From NCBI GenBank assembly GCA_002310215.1, contig DBYR01000003.1:1-42359 (forward strand): DNA of 42,359 nt, read 5' to 3'. The position numbers were made by a program, and so were the translations under genes. This DNA comes from Bacteroidales bacterium UBA1181. Its GTDB lineage: Bacteria > Bacteroidota > Bacteroidia > Bacteroidales > Paludibacteraceae. Positions 1 to 8,660 of the stretch are shown here, piece after piece. The notes beneath the pieces were generated by a model, which ran no database searches, was not told the origin of the DNA, and saw only the letters and a list, made by a program, of their open reading frames with translations. Each line of letters begins with the position of its first letter. Position 1 is the stretch's first letter.

Positions 1-155
1 TGCGTATTACCTCAAGTCGCATCGTGGGGTAAGGGGATGGTGGCTACATATTGATGTTGTGCTGTTGCTTTTTACTGAAAGCTGCTACTAACGACTCATA
101 AATCTACCCTTAATCGTGTATTGGATGATAGTTGCGGATTTTAGGGTTTTTTAAG

Positions 156-548
156 ATGATGAAGCAATTAATTGGATTATCATGCATAATGGCCTCGGTC
201 CTCACGCTCTCTTCCGCTTGCACGGATGCGAACATGAAGAAAGATGCGGAGGGCAACTATGTGGTGGAAACAACAGAGCTGGGCAAGGAGGTGACCGGTT
301 TCGCGGGCAATACACCTCTGAAGGTCTCCATCGACGCAAACGGTAGCGTCGTCAAGGTTGAAGCGCTCGAGAACCAAGAGACCCCAGGGTACTTCAAAAT
401 GGTCACAGATGACCTGTTGCCTAAACTTGAGGGGAAAAACGCGGAAACGATAACGCAGGTTGACGCTGTGTCGGGCGCCACATTCTCAAGCAAAGCCGTG
501 ATCAAGAACGCCCAAATCGCCCTGGATTATTACCAGAAGCACAAATAA
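156..548 (+). CDS. FMN-binding domain lipoprotein
   Basis: A 130-residue exported protein. A hydrophobic signal segment ends in a lipobox (LTLSSAC), so it is probably lipidated and held in a membrane facing the periplasm. The rest is one small FMN_bind-type domain. Near the C-terminus is SGATFSS, matching the S(T)GAT motif in which the Thr carries covalently bound FMN in NqrC/RnfG-like proteins (family knowledge). The substrate is unknown; stand-alone FMN_bind proteins usually serve electron transfer. An upstream TTG at 132 would extend the frame, but the ATG-ATG pair at 156/159 directly precedes a typical signal peptide and is preferred. It is monocistronic, with a strong hairpin terminator just downstream. 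Family is fairly certain, role is not. Confidence 0.8.
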   Translation: MMKQLIGLSCIMASVLTLSSACTDANMKKDAEGNYVVETTELGKEVTGFAGNTPLKVSIDANGSVVKVEALENQETPGYFKMVTDDLLPKLEGKNAETITQVDAVSGATFSSKAVIKNAQIALDYYQKHK

Positions 549-588
549 AACGACGAATCAACCATTCTGTCGTCTCGGGCAGGATGCT

Positions 589-622
589 AAATGCGGCGGG
601 GTCTCCTCTGCCGCATTTTTTC
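589..622 (+). terminator. Rho-independent terminator of the FMN-binding gene
   Basis: An 8-bp GC-rich stem (AATGCGGC pairing with GCCGCATT) at 590-597/610-617 is followed by a T run. Confidence 0.8.
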
Positions 623-852
623 ACCGATATTTTTCAAATTATATAATTTATTTATTATCAATATATTACAAAGCATTATTTTATCATTAGGCCATGGAAC
701 AAAAAAGGGCTATTTTCTTCCGAAAAAAAAGGTTTTCTTCTGATGCGCGGTTCAGAAAAATAGTTACTTTTACAGAAAATAATAAGAAATAGAAATAGGT
801 TAAAAACAGAGTCATAGACTCTTATATATCAGTTGATTATACTAGAATAGAG
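623..852. other. AT-rich intergenic stretch
   Basis: Together with the terminator this makes about 300 bases without a gene. It is AT-rich. A near-consensus promoter -7 element (TACTTTTA, near 766-773) lies before the next gene, but I find no good -33 partner. No other structure is evident. Confidence 0.4.
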
Positions 853-2289
853 ATGAAGAGGGGGAAGTTTTGTTTAGGTGCGATTGCCTTAGTGGCATTG
901 TGTAATATGATTGGATGTGCGAATAGTGGGCACCGTCCCATGGGAGAAGGAACAGGCACTTATGTTGAGGAAGCGAATGACTCCATACCCAAGGACTCTG
1001 TCGCGACAGACTCTGTTGCTGCAGACTCTGCCCGCACCGACTCGACGCCTGTCGTTTTAGAGAAGATACCTTTCTGCAAGGATTCCATACTGATACAAAG
1101 CCGTGGTGGCAGCCCGAATGGTTGCAAACTGCTTATTCCGCCCATCAAGGTGAAGGGTATCTACATCACGGGTGCGATGGCGGGCACGAAGAACATGAAG
1201 AACCTCGTGGAATTGGTGGAGACGACGGAGATGAGCGCTATCGTCCTCGACATCAAGAACGACGGCGGTAATGTCACCTACAAGATGAATAACGCCCAAG
1301 CACAGGAGATCGGCGCCTGCGTCCGCTACGTGAAGGATATGCCGGCTCTCATCAAAGAGCTCCATGAGAAGGGTATCTACGTCATCGGCCGTATCGTCTG
1401 CTTCAAAGATCCTATCTTAGCGAGGAAACGTCCCGACTTGGCGCTCTGTCAGCCAGACAGCACCCCTGTCACGGACGGCAAAGGCAACCCTTGGGTGAAT
1501 CCGTTCAAGAAGGGCGTGTGGGAATATATCTGCGACTTGGCGGAGCAGGCCACCAGAGACGGTTTCGACGAGATACAATTCGACTACGTGCGCTTCCCTA
1601 TCGGCAGCAGCGCCAACAAGGCGGTCTATGGTGTGGACCTTAGCACCTATTCCAAGGAACAGGGCCTGACGGACTTCTTCTCATACGTGGAGAAACGCTT
1701 GCATAAGAGTAATATCATCTTCGGCGCGGACTTGTTCGGTACGGTCATCGGTAGCCCTACGGATAGGAAAAGCACGGGACAAGACTACGTGAAGATCGCC
1801 TCCATGACGGACAATATCTGCCCGATGGTCTACCCTTCCCACTATGCGTCGAGAACCTTCGGCTTGGATGTGCCGGACGCTCATCCGTACACGACGATAC
1901 TCAAGGCGATGCAATTGTCACAGGACGAATTGGCCAAGGACTCTCTTCCTAAGGCAAGGGTGAGGGCTTGGCTGCAATGCTTCTCCGCCCCTTGGGTCCC
2001 GGGCCACATCAACTATGGCAGCGCACAGGTGAAGCAACAGATCCAGGCGGTCTATGACGCCGGATACGACGAGTGGATACTCTGGAACGCATCCAACCGT
2101 TACGGCCAGGTGAAAGCTGCCCTCTCCAAATCCAAAGCGCCTGCGGAGAGCTCCGAGAAGAAGGATACGACCACAAACACAAAGGCTAAAGACACGACTG
2201 CAGTTCCTGCCTCGAACACCAGTGACGATAAGCCTTCCACCGTACCTGCAACTACACAGACAGACTCCACCCCACAGCCTAACAACTGA
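853..2289 (+). CDS. DUF4015-type putative glycoside hydrolase lipoprotein
   Basis: A 478-residue protein with a lipoprotein signal (ALCNMIGC). A Ser/Asp/Thr-rich linker with short repeats (DSVATDSVAADSARTDS, about residues 48-66) follows. A TIM-barrel-like domain spans about residues 95-430. The opening VKGIYITGAMAG, the segment AIVLDIKNDGG and the acidic motif FDEIQFDYVRFP match the DUF4015 putative glycosyl hydrolase family (COG1306), whose substrate is not firmly established. The tail (about 430-478) is low-complexity Thr/Ser/Asp/Lys. It is probably attached to the cell envelope and acts on a polysaccharide; that role is inferred from the family. It appears monocistronic, with a long terminator hairpin 20 bases after the stop. 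Confidence 0.85.
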   Translation: MKRGKFCLGAIALVALCNMIGCANSGHRPMGEGTGTYVEEANDSIPKDSVATDSVAADSARTDSTPVVLEKIPFCKDSILIQSRGGSPNGCKLLIPPIKVKGIYITGAMAGTKNMKNLVELVETTEMSAIVLDIKNDGGNVTYKMNNAQAQEIGACVRYVKDMPALIKELHEKGIYVIGRIVCFKDPILARKRPDLALCQPDSTPVTDGKGNPWVNPFKKGVWEYICDLAEQATRDGFDEIQFDYVRFPIGSSANKAVYGVDLSTYSKEQGLTDFFSYVEKRLHKSNIIFGADLFGTVIGSPTDRKSTGQDYVKIASMTDNICPMVYPSHYASRTFGLDVPDAHPYTTILKAMQLSQDELAKDSLPKARVRAWLQCFSAPWVPGHINYGSAQVKQQIQAVYDAGYDEWILWNASNRYGQVKAALSKSKAPAESSEKKDTTTNTKAKDTTAVPASNTSDDKPSTVPATTQTDSTPQPNN

Positions 2290-2309
2290 TGTTGGGTGAT
2301 CCATCGATA

Positions 2310-2350
2310 AAAAGACAGGGGATGTGTTTTCGCACATCCCCTGTCTTTTC
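2310..2350 (+). terminator. Strong terminator hairpin after the DUF4015 gene
   Basis: A perfect stem of about 17 bp with a TTTTCG loop (arms 2310-2326 and 2333-2349). It is A-rich before and T-rich after, so it may stop transcription from both sides; the converging gene here is the YifB-like ATPase. Confidence 0.85.
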
Positions 2351-2498
2351 CTTCCCACAAGGTTGCGGATGCTTATACGCTACGGATTACGAACTTAATT
2401 CTTAATTGACTTCGTCGAACTATCGTTTCAAAATTCGCACCATGTATTAATGTTTTTTCGGTGCCCTAGGCATCCTGTGTTTGTCGGTCAGGCGCAGG

Positions 2499-2522
2499 AG
2501 AGACGCAAAATATTGCGTCTCT
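2499..2522. repeat. Short palindromic element (REP-like)
   Basis: A 10-bp perfect inverted repeat (AGAGACGCAA / TTGCGTCTCT) with the loop AATA. Similar GAGACGCAA palindromes are, to my recollection, dispersed in intergenic DNA of several bacterial genomes. It has no T tail, so it is not an obvious terminator. Confidence 0.6.
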
Positions 2523-2545
2523 ACAGAACCGAAACACACAAAGGA

Positions 2546-2622
2546 TTCATAATTCATAATTCTTAATTCATAATTCATAATTCTTAATTCTTAATTCTTA
2601 ATTCTTAATTCTTAATTCTTAA
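2546..2622. repeat. Heptanucleotide tandem repeat, 11 units
   Basis: Eleven 7-base units occur in the order A A B A A B B B B B B, where A is TTCATAA and B is TTCTTAA. The array ends 6 bases from the stop codon of the YifB-like gene. Such arrays are prone to slipped-strand length change. Confidence 0.9.
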
Positions 2623-2628
2623 TTATCC

Positions 2629-4167
2629 TCATCCTGCCCATCCTTCCCTATCCAAGTTCCTGTAGTTAATCGCCTCGGAGATATGCCTCGCCTCCACATT
2701 CGCGGAATGGTCTAGGTCCGCTATGGTGCGGGCCACCTTAAGGATCCTGTCGTAGGCGCGGGCCGAGAGGTTCAGTTTCAGCATGGCGGACTTCAGTCGG
2801 GCGGAGGCCTCCTCACCCAACTGCGCATACTTGTGCAACATCTTAGAGGTCATCTGGGCGTTGCAATGCACCCCTTTTTCTCCCTTGAAGCGCTCCAGCT
2901 GTATGTTTCTGGCCTGTATGACCCGCTCACGTATCTGCTCGCTCGTCTCGGAAGGCTGACACTCCGACAGCTTCTCGAAGGGCACCGGTACCACCTCGAT
3001 GTGGATGTCGATACGATCCAACAACGGGCCGGAGATGCGGCTGAGGTATTTCTGCACCACGCCTGGTCCGCAGACACACTCACGGGTCGGATGGTTGTAG
3101 TAGCCGCACGGGCAAGGGTTCATGGCCGCCACTAACATGAAACTAGCGGGGAACTCCACGGTGGAACGGGCCCTGGAGATGGTGATCCGACGATCCTCCA
3201 ACGGCTGGCGCATCACCTCCAAGACGGTGCGTTTGAACTCGGGAAGCTCATCGAGGAAGAGCACCCCATTGTGCGCCAAGGAGATCTCCCCAGGTTGCGG
3301 ATTGCCGCCACCACCCACCAGTGCGACGTCCGAGATGGTGTGGTGCGGAGAGCGGAACGGACGCTCCGTCATGAGGGAGGTCTCCTTCCCTATCTTACCC
3401 GCCACGGAATGGATCTTGGTCGTCTCCAACGCCTCGTAGAGCGTGAAGGGAGGCAGGATGGTAGGGATACGTTTCGCCAGCATGGACTTACCCGCACCGG
3501 GAGGTCCCACGAGGATCAGGTTATGTCCGCCAGCCGCCGCCACCTCGAAGGCGCGCTTCACATTTTCCTGTCCCCTGACATCCGAGAAATCGATCTCAAA
3601 CTGGCCTAAGTGCGAGAAGAACTCCTTGCGGGTATCGATGACGGTCGGTGTGATCTCCCGCTTCTTGTTCAGGAAATCAATCACCTCCATAAGGTTCACC
3701 GCCCCATACACCTCCAGGTTGTTCACCACCGCCGCCTCGTTCGCATTCTCGGCAGGCAGAATCAGCCCCTTGTAGCCCTCCTGCCTAGCCTTTATGGCGA
3801 TGGGAAGGGCACCCTTGATAGGCTGTAGCGTGCCGTCCAGCGATAGCTCTCCCATGATGACGTACTGGTCCAGCTCGTCCGAGAGGATATCCCCCGCACC
3901 CGCCAAGATACCGATGGCGAGTGGCAGGTCATAGGCGGAGCCCTCCTTTCGGATGTCGGCCGGGGCCATATTGATAATAACTTGGAAATGAGGGAATTTC
4001 ATTCCGCAATACTGAATGGCGGAGATAATCCGTTCGTGGCTCTCCTTGATAGCGTTGTCGGGCAACCCCACCAACATGAAACGGATACCTTGCGACACAT
4101 TCACCTCAATGGTGATAATCGTGGCGTCTATGCCTTGCACAGCAGCGCCAAAAGTCTTTACTAACAT
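2629..4167 (-). CDS. comM: YifB/ComM-family Mg chelatase-like AAA+ ATPase
   Basis: A 512-residue protein of the usual length for this family. The N-terminal ChlI-like domain (about 1-170) is followed by an AAA+ core with Walker A GPPGAGKS (about 221-228) and Walker B LFLDELPEF (about 303). Next come a Cys-rich insert (PCPCGYYNHPTRECVCG, about 352-368) and the C-terminal Mg_chelatase_C domain, ending in the typical ISEAINYRNLDRE. In naturally competent bacteria ComM is a hexameric helicase that promotes branch migration during integration of transformed DNA. Whether this organism is competent is not shown here; the Bacteroidota orthologue is usually annotated YifB. It is transcribed alone from a well-formed promoter at 4239-4270. 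Confidence 0.92.
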   Translation of the reverse strand: MLVKTFGAAVQGIDATIITIEVNVSQGIRFMLVGLPDNAIKESHERIISAIQYCGMKFPHFQVIINMAPADIRKEGSAYDLPLAIGILAGAGDILSDELDQYVIMGELSLDGTLQPIKGALPIAIKARQEGYKGLILPAENANEAAVVNNLEVYGAVNLMEVIDFLNKKREITPTVIDTRKEFFSHLGQFEIDFSDVRGQENVKRAFEVAAAGGHNLILVGPPGAGKSMLAKRIPTILPPFTLYEALETTKIHSVAGKIGKETSLMTERPFRSPHHTISDVALVGGGGNPQPGEISLAHNGVLFLDELPEFKRTVLEVMRQPLEDRRITISRARSTVEFPASFMLVAAMNPCPCGYYNHPTRECVCGPGVVQKYLSRISGPLLDRIDIHIEVVPVPFEKLSECQPSETSEQIRERVIQARNIQLERFKGEKGVHCNAQMTSKMLHKYAQLGEEASARLKSAMLKLNLSARAYDRILKVARTIADLDHSANVEARHISEAINYRNLDREGWAG

Positions 4168-4238
4168 TTTTTCAACGTATTATTAACAAGTAAACCTTCA
4201 CGAAACAGGCGTATGAGCTCTTTCGCAAACAACTGACA

Positions 4239-4270
4239 CAAAGGTAAGACAAAAAAATGAATTGGGCAAA
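4239..4270 (-). promoter_or_regulatory. Bacteroidetes-type promoter of the YifB-like gene
   Basis: On the minus strand, TTTG (4267-4270), a 20-base spacer and TACCTTTG (4239-4246) match the Bacteroidetes housekeeping consensus. The predicted leader is about 65 bases. Confidence 0.75.
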
Positions 4271-4358
4271 AGGAGGGGAGAAGAAAAAAAATGTCAGGTT
4301 CCTCGAAGGCATTCCCCCTTACGGGTAGTGCCTATGCGAACCATATAGTTTCCGCGTC

Positions 4359-5195
4359 CTAATAATATTCCAGGTCGCGGAAATTGCCGCCAATGAGGGA
4401 GGAGTCCTTGTCGTAGAGATATGCCCTCCGATAGTTTCCACACCAATCGTATCCTTCGTAGCGGATGATTGATTTCTCCGCCAAGGCCGAATAGCCCGAG
4501 TAAACGCACTTCTCCGTCATGTTCCCTTCTTTGTCATACTTGTAGGTCTCTTGGGTGAGGAGCATACCCAAGGAATTGTACGCATTCAATTCCACCACAT
4601 TTCCTTCGGCGTCAAAGTCTCGGTATTCCTTACGGGAGACCGTGCTCTCATCCTCATAGATGCAGATCAACGTGTCGTTCCCGAACGCATCGTAGGCCAT
4701 GGTGGTCTTACTGACGAACTTTCCGTTGGAAGTGGTGATGATATTCTCCGTCAGTCTGCCTAAACTATCGTAAGCATTGTTAGCCCTATAGATAAGGATG
4801 CCTCTGTTGTTGAAGTCCTCGCATTCGGTCATGTATCCCTCCTCGTTGTAAGAAAACACCAGGGTCCTCTCCAACACGTCTTCCGAATCATGCACTTGGG
4901 ACGTTGTCTTGCGGTTGTTTTCATCATAGGTGGTGCTTCGTTTTTGGTATCGGTTACCCTCTTCGTCGAATAGTTCCACGCAGGTTTGGTTTCCCCGCTC
5001 GTCGAAGGTTGTCCTGCAGATAATCTTTCCCCGCACCAGCGAATCTGCGTTCGCCAAGCCCTCGTACTCAGAAAGGGTTTTCACCTTTCCTCTCAGCCCC
5101 GCCTTTTCACGGTCGGATTCCTTTGAATCAAAGAAAGAGCATTCCACCATTAGGGCGGAAGTAATTATTAGTAGACAAAATTTCGCAAAACGCAT
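4359..5195 (-). CDS. YD-repeat-like lipoprotein of unknown function
   Basis: A 278-residue protein. The N-terminus is a lipoprotein signal (lipobox LMVEC at about residues 15-19). The body is made of about ten degenerate beta-hairpin repeats of the type TTFDERGNQT, TTYDENNRKT, YDSLGRLTEN, AYDAFGNDT and KYDKEGNMTE. These match the RHS/YD wall-repeat consensus, but the RHS core and C-terminal toxin of true Rhs proteins are absent. Short YD-repeat lipoproteins are common and uncharacterised in Bacteroidota. It sits 65 bases after the MacB-type permease on the same strand with no clear promoter of its own, so it may be the last gene of the export operon. Its function is unknown. Confidence 0.7.
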   Translation of the reverse strand: MRFAKFCLLIITSALMVECSFFDSKESDREKAGLRGKVKTLSEYEGLANADSLVRGKIICRTTFDERGNQTCVELFDEEGNRYQKRSTTYDENNRKTTSQVHDSEDVLERTLVFSYNEEGYMTECEDFNNRGILIYRANNAYDSLGRLTENIITTSNGKFVSKTTMAYDAFGNDTLICIYEDESTVSRKEYRDFDAEGNVVELNAYNSLGMLLTQETYKYDKEGNMTEKCVYSGYSALAEKSIIRYEGYDWCGNYRRAYLYDKDSSLIGGNFRDLEYY

Positions 5196-5260
5196 ATTAC
5201 TGAATCATTACAATTGGAAACCAATATCTTAAGCGCGAATGGCTATTGTGTCGTTCCCGC

Positions 5261-6493
5261 TTACTCGTACCTGATCGCCTCGATAGGATCCAACTCGGAG
5301 GCTCTCTTCGCCGGATACCAGCCGAAGAAAACACCCGTCATGGTGCACACCAGGAAGGAGAGCAGCACGGAGTATGGCTGAATGTAGATAGGCCAACCCA
5401 ATGCGAGCTGCAAGGCGTACGAGGCGCCGACACCGACGACCACGCCTATCAGGCCACCCGTCACACTGATCAGAATGGCCTCTATCAAGAATTGCGAGAG
5501 GATATCGATGCCCCTCGCTCCCACGGACATACGCAGACCGATTTCCCTGGTCCTCTCTGTCACGGAGACGTACATGATGTTCATGATACCGATACCACCG
5601 ACCACCAAGGAGATGCCTGCGATGCACGCCAAAAGGACGGTCATCATATCTGTTGTGGAGGTCATCATGGAGCTCAACTCCTCTTGGGAACGAACGGAGA
5701 AGTCATCCTCCGCACCTTCCCTGATTTTGTGGTTCGTCCTCAGCACCTCCGAGATCTCCTCGATCGCTTTGCTCGTGAGGTCTTCCGACTTGGCGGAGGC
5801 ATAGATGCTGTTCAGGTAGGTGATGTTGCTCACCCTTTTCTGTATCGTCGTGTAAGGAGCCAGCACCACAGCGTCCTGGTCTTGTCCCATGCTGTTGTAA
5901 CCCTTTGGCGTGAGCACACCCACCACGGTGAGCGGAATCTTGCCGAAACGCACCACCTTCCCGATCGGTTCTTCCTGGTCCGGGAAGAGGTTGTCGACGA
6001 TGGTCTTTCCGATGACGCACACCTTAGCGGAGGAAGCGATGTCCTGCTCGGTGAACATATCACCCTTACTGATGGTTAACTTTCTGATTTCCAAATAATC
6101 CAAAGAAACACCCGTAACGGATGTAGGGTAGTTATTGTTGCCGTAGATCATCTGCCCGCTACCGCTCACGGTCGGAGAGACATACGCCACGTAACGAGTA
6201 CATTTGTTGGCGATGTCCTCATAGTCGGCGTTCTTCAACGTCTGCATCTCGGAAGAGTTCATACGTGCTCCACCCCCTCGCATACGGTCGTTGTTGCCTG
6301 GGTGGACCATGATCATGTTGGAACCCATCTCGGAGATCTGCTCCTGAATGCTCTTCTTGGAGCCCTGTCCGATCGCTAACATGGCGATAACGGAGGCCAC
6401 ACCGATGATGATACCCAACATCGTCAGGAATGACCTCAACTTATTGTTGCTGATTGCCCTAAGCGCAATCTTAAATAAATTCGAAAGATTCAT
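5261..6493 (-). CDS. MacB-type ABC transporter permease
   Basis: A 410-residue inner-membrane permease of the MacB/FtsX type. A first membrane helix (about residues 20-45, LRSFLTMLGIIIGVASVIAM) is followed by a large periplasmic MacB_PCD domain (about 50-280). Three C-terminal helices of the FtsX domain follow (about 285-400, with the typical REIGLRMSVGARGIDILSQF coupling segment). The ATPase is coded separately just upstream, unlike E. coli MacB where both parts are fused. With the adaptor and ATPase it should form a tripartite mechanotransmission exporter of the MacAB type. Substrates of Bacteroidota homologues are generally unknown. There are 18 bases between it and the ATPase gene. Confidence 0.9.
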   Translation of the reverse strand: MNLSNLFKIALRAISNNKLRSFLTMLGIIIGVASVIAMLAIGQGSKKSIQEQISEMGSNMIMVHPGNNDRMRGGGARMNSSEMQTLKNADYEDIANKCTRYVAYVSPTVSGSGQMIYGNNNYPTSVTGVSLDYLEIRKLTISKGDMFTEQDIASSAKVCVIGKTIVDNLFPDQEEPIGKVVRFGKIPLTVVGVLTPKGYNSMGQDQDAVVLAPYTTIQKRVSNITYLNSIYASAKSEDLTSKAIEEISEVLRTNHKIREGAEDDFSVRSQEELSSMMTSTTDMMTVLLACIAGISLVVGGIGIMNIMYVSVTERTREIGLRMSVGARGIDILSQFLIEAILISVTGGLIGVVVGVGASYALQLALGWPIYIQPYSVLLSFLVCTMTGVFFGWYPAKRASELDPIEAIRYE

Positions 6494-6511
6494 AACACTC
6501 TCTATTTCCTA

Positions 6512-7273
6512 TTAGTCTTTCTGAGGAGGCAATGCCTCTAAAGCCTCCTTCGCCGACGCTATATGATCATTGTACGTGTCCTCGATGACCTGACCATCCC
6601 GCAGGCGGATGTTCCTGCTGCTGTACTGGGACAATTCAGGGTTATGGGTCACAAAGATGATTGTTCTACCCTTCGCATGTAGCTCCTGGAAAAGCACCAA
6701 GATCTCAAAGGAGGTGCGGGAGTCCAAGTTACCCGTCGCCTCGTCCGCCAAGATAATGACAGGATCGTTGACCAACGCGCGGGCGATCGCCACACGCTGC
6801 TGCTGACCACCCGACATCTGGTTGGACTTATGGTTCAAACGTTCGCCCAAGCCAACCGCCTTCAGTGCGTTCACCGCCCTTTCATAACGTTCCTCGGCCG
6901 AGATGGACGAGTTGTACATCAAAGGGAGCTCCACATTCTCCACAGAGGTGGTCTTGGCTAATAGATTATAATTTTGGAACACGAACCCTATCTTGCGGTT
7001 GCGCAGGATGGCACGCTCGTTCTTTCCCATGGAACGCACCTCCACACCGTCCAGGTAATATTCACCGGAGGTGGGTGTATCCAAGCATCCGAGCGCATTC
7101 AGCAGGGTGGACTTGCCCGAACCGGACGTACCCATGATGGTCACGAACTCGCCCTCGTGGATGGAGAACGAGACACCGCGCAAAGCGTGGACCACTTCGT
7201 CGCCGACCACAAAATCACGCTTCACATTGCGCAATTCAATGATAGGCCTGCCTTTTTCGTACTTCTGTTCCAT
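6512..7273 (-). CDS. MacB/LolD-type ABC transporter ATP-binding protein
   Basis: A 253-residue ABC ATPase with Walker A GTSGSGKST (about 48-56), Q-loop FVFQNYNLL (about 97-105), signature MSGGQQQRVAIARAL (about 153-167), Walker B VIILADEATGNLD and the H-loop VTHN. The sequence type is the MacB/LolD/FtsE group, which energises permeases that do not carry substrate through the membrane themselves. It lies between the adaptor gene (9 bases) and the permease gene (18 bases), so the three are surely one transcript. The C-terminal 35 residues extend past the core ABC fold. Confidence 0.93.
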   Translation of the reverse strand: MEQKYEKGRPIIELRNVKRDFVVGDEVVHALRGVSFSIHEGEFVTIMGTSGSGKSTLLNALGCLDTPTSGEYYLDGVEVRSMGKNERAILRNRKIGFVFQNYNLLAKTTSVENVELPLMYNSSISAEERYERAVNALKAVGLGERLNHKSNQMSGGQQQRVAIARALVNDPVIILADEATGNLDSRTSFEILVLFQELHAKGRTIIFVTHNPELSQYSSRNIRLRDGQVIEDTYNDHIASAKEALEALPPQKD

Positions 7274-7282
7274 GTGAGTCCC

Positions 7283-8494
7283 TTATTTACGTTTACCACC
7301 ACCTGGACGTTTCGGCATGAATGGGCTGTTGCCTCCCTTGCCTCCCTCCGGTGGCATGTTTCCTTTCTTGAAATCCATATCGGCCGTCTCGATGGAAGAG
7401 ACGATCAGATGCTCGCCAAGGTTCAAGCCCTCCAAGACCTCCGTGCGGGTACCGTTGCTGACACCTGTTTTGATGCAACGCTGCTCGGCCGTCTGACGGT
7501 CTACGATCGCCCATACGGTAGGACCGGTTATCTCCGCTGGATCCAAGTACTTCACCTTCATGCCCGGAGGCAAAATCTTCTCGTCCATCTGGAAACGCAA
7601 CGCCTTGTTAGGAATGGTCATGATGCTGTCCTTGTTCAGGGTAAGGACGGTGATGTTAGCCGTGAGTCCCGGTTTCAGTTTCAGGTCTGGGTTCTTAGCG
7701 TCGACGATCACTTCGTAAGTCACCACGTTAGAGGTTGTGGTAGGCTCCAAACGTACCTGGCGAACCACACCGGCGAATTTGTCGTTCGGGTAGGCATCCA
7801 CCGTGAATTCCACCTTCTGCCCCTCCTTGACCTGACCTATGTCCGCCTCGTCGATGTTGGCTACCACCTGCATATCCACTAAGTTCTCCGCGATGATGAA
7901 CAACGTGGGGGTCGTCATGCTGGCGGCCACCGTCTGGCCCTCCTCCACTTCAACGGAGATGACCACACCGTTGATTGGCGATGTGATGGTCGCATAGCCT
8001 AAGTTGGTTTTTGCCCTGTCCACCTCATATTTAGCCTTACGCAAAGAGTTGGAGACCTTCATGTACTGGAACTCAATCTCCTCAAACTCAGCCTCGCTGA
8101 TCAGTTTCTTTTCGTGGAGGGCTACGTTCCTATCGTATACTTTCTTGTAGTAGGCATACTCATTCATAGCGTTGGAGTAATCCGTCTTGGCAGACTCCAA
8201 CGAGGTGGACAAAGTGGAACGATCCAACTCCGCCAAGAGCTGACCCTTCTTCACCTTCGAGTTATAATCCACATGGATCTTGTCGATTTTTCCGGAGACC
8301 TGCGTACCGACTTCCACTTCCGTGACTGGTTCCACCTTTCCCGTGGCGGTAATCGAATTGGAAATCGTCCCCAATTCAACCAACTCGGTCTTCACGATGG
8401 TTTGAGGCATCTTCTTCTTTCCGAAAAACAAAAAATATGCGGCTACCGCCAACAGCAGTATCCCGACAATCAAAAGGATTTTCTTCTTGTCCAT
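7283..8494 (-). CDS. MacA-like periplasmic adaptor (HlyD/RND-type membrane fusion protein)
   Basis: A 403-residue adaptor with one N-terminal membrane helix (LLIVGILLLAVAAYFLFF, about 6-23). The lipoyl/barrel-sandwich halves (about 50-80 and 165-195, GYATITSPINGVVISVEVEEG) flank an alpha-helical hairpin (about 85-160). Beta-barrel and membrane-proximal domains follow. The tail is Gly/Pro/Lys-rich (NMPPEGGKGGN...). It would link the ABC permease to a TolC-like outer-membrane channel, which is not coded in this window. It is the first gene of the operon. A promoter lies about 36 bases upstream. Confidence 0.92.
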   Translation of the reverse strand: MDKKKILLIVGILLLAVAAYFLFFGKKKMPQTIVKTELVELGTISNSITATGKVEPVTEVEVGTQVSGKIDKIHVDYNSKVKKGQLLAELDRSTLSTSLESAKTDYSNAMNEYAYYKKVYDRNVALHEKKLISEAEFEEIEFQYMKVSNSLRKAKYEVDRAKTNLGYATITSPINGVVISVEVEEGQTVAASMTTPTLFIIAENLVDMQVVANIDEADIGQVKEGQKVEFTVDAYPNDKFAGVVRQVRLEPTTTSNVVTYEVIVDAKNPDLKLKPGLTANITVLTLNKDSIMTIPNKALRFQMDEKILPPGMKVKYLDPAEITGPTVWAIVDRQTAEQRCIKTGVSNGTRTEVLEGLNLGEHLIVSSIETADMDFKKGNMPPEGGKGGNSPFMPKRPGGGKRK

Positions 8495-8529
8495 CTATTA
8501 TAATATTTTATTCATACACATTAATCGAT

Positions 8530-8559
8530 TAAAGGTAATAAAAGCACAATTACCACAAA
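8530..8559 (-). promoter_or_regulatory. Probable promoter of the MacAB-like operon
   Basis: On the minus strand, TTTG (8556-8559), an 18-base spacer and TACCTTTA (8530-8537, one mismatch to TAnnTTTG). The spacer is one base shorter than usual. Confidence 0.5.
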
Positions 8560-8660
8560 AGGAAAAATCGACGAAATGGCATATTTCATCGACCAATCAC
8601 CCTCTTCCACCTACAGATTCATTTGGAATGGATATCCCTCCATGCGAATCATCCATCGTC

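Larger units (their letters stand above)
2351..2628. other. Gene-free stretch with short repeats
   Basis: This spacer separates two convergent genes. It holds a 24-base palindrome (2499-2522) and a heptanucleotide tandem array (2546-2622), listed separately. I find no ORF or promoter in it. Confidence 0.6.

Noticed and set aside
4359..5195. Rhs-type polymorphic toxin
   Set aside because: Only short degenerate YD-like repeats are present; the core motif and toxin tip are missing.
5246..6079. 277-codon plus-strand ORF opposite the MacB-type permease
   Set aside because: It is fully antisense to a clear permease gene; composition is rich in His/Asp/Arg as expected of a shadow frame, with no signal, domain or promoter.
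6974..7882. 302-codon plus-strand ORF over the ATPase and adaptor genes
   Set aside because: It spans two well-supported minus-strand genes in a shadow frame and has no recognisable feature.
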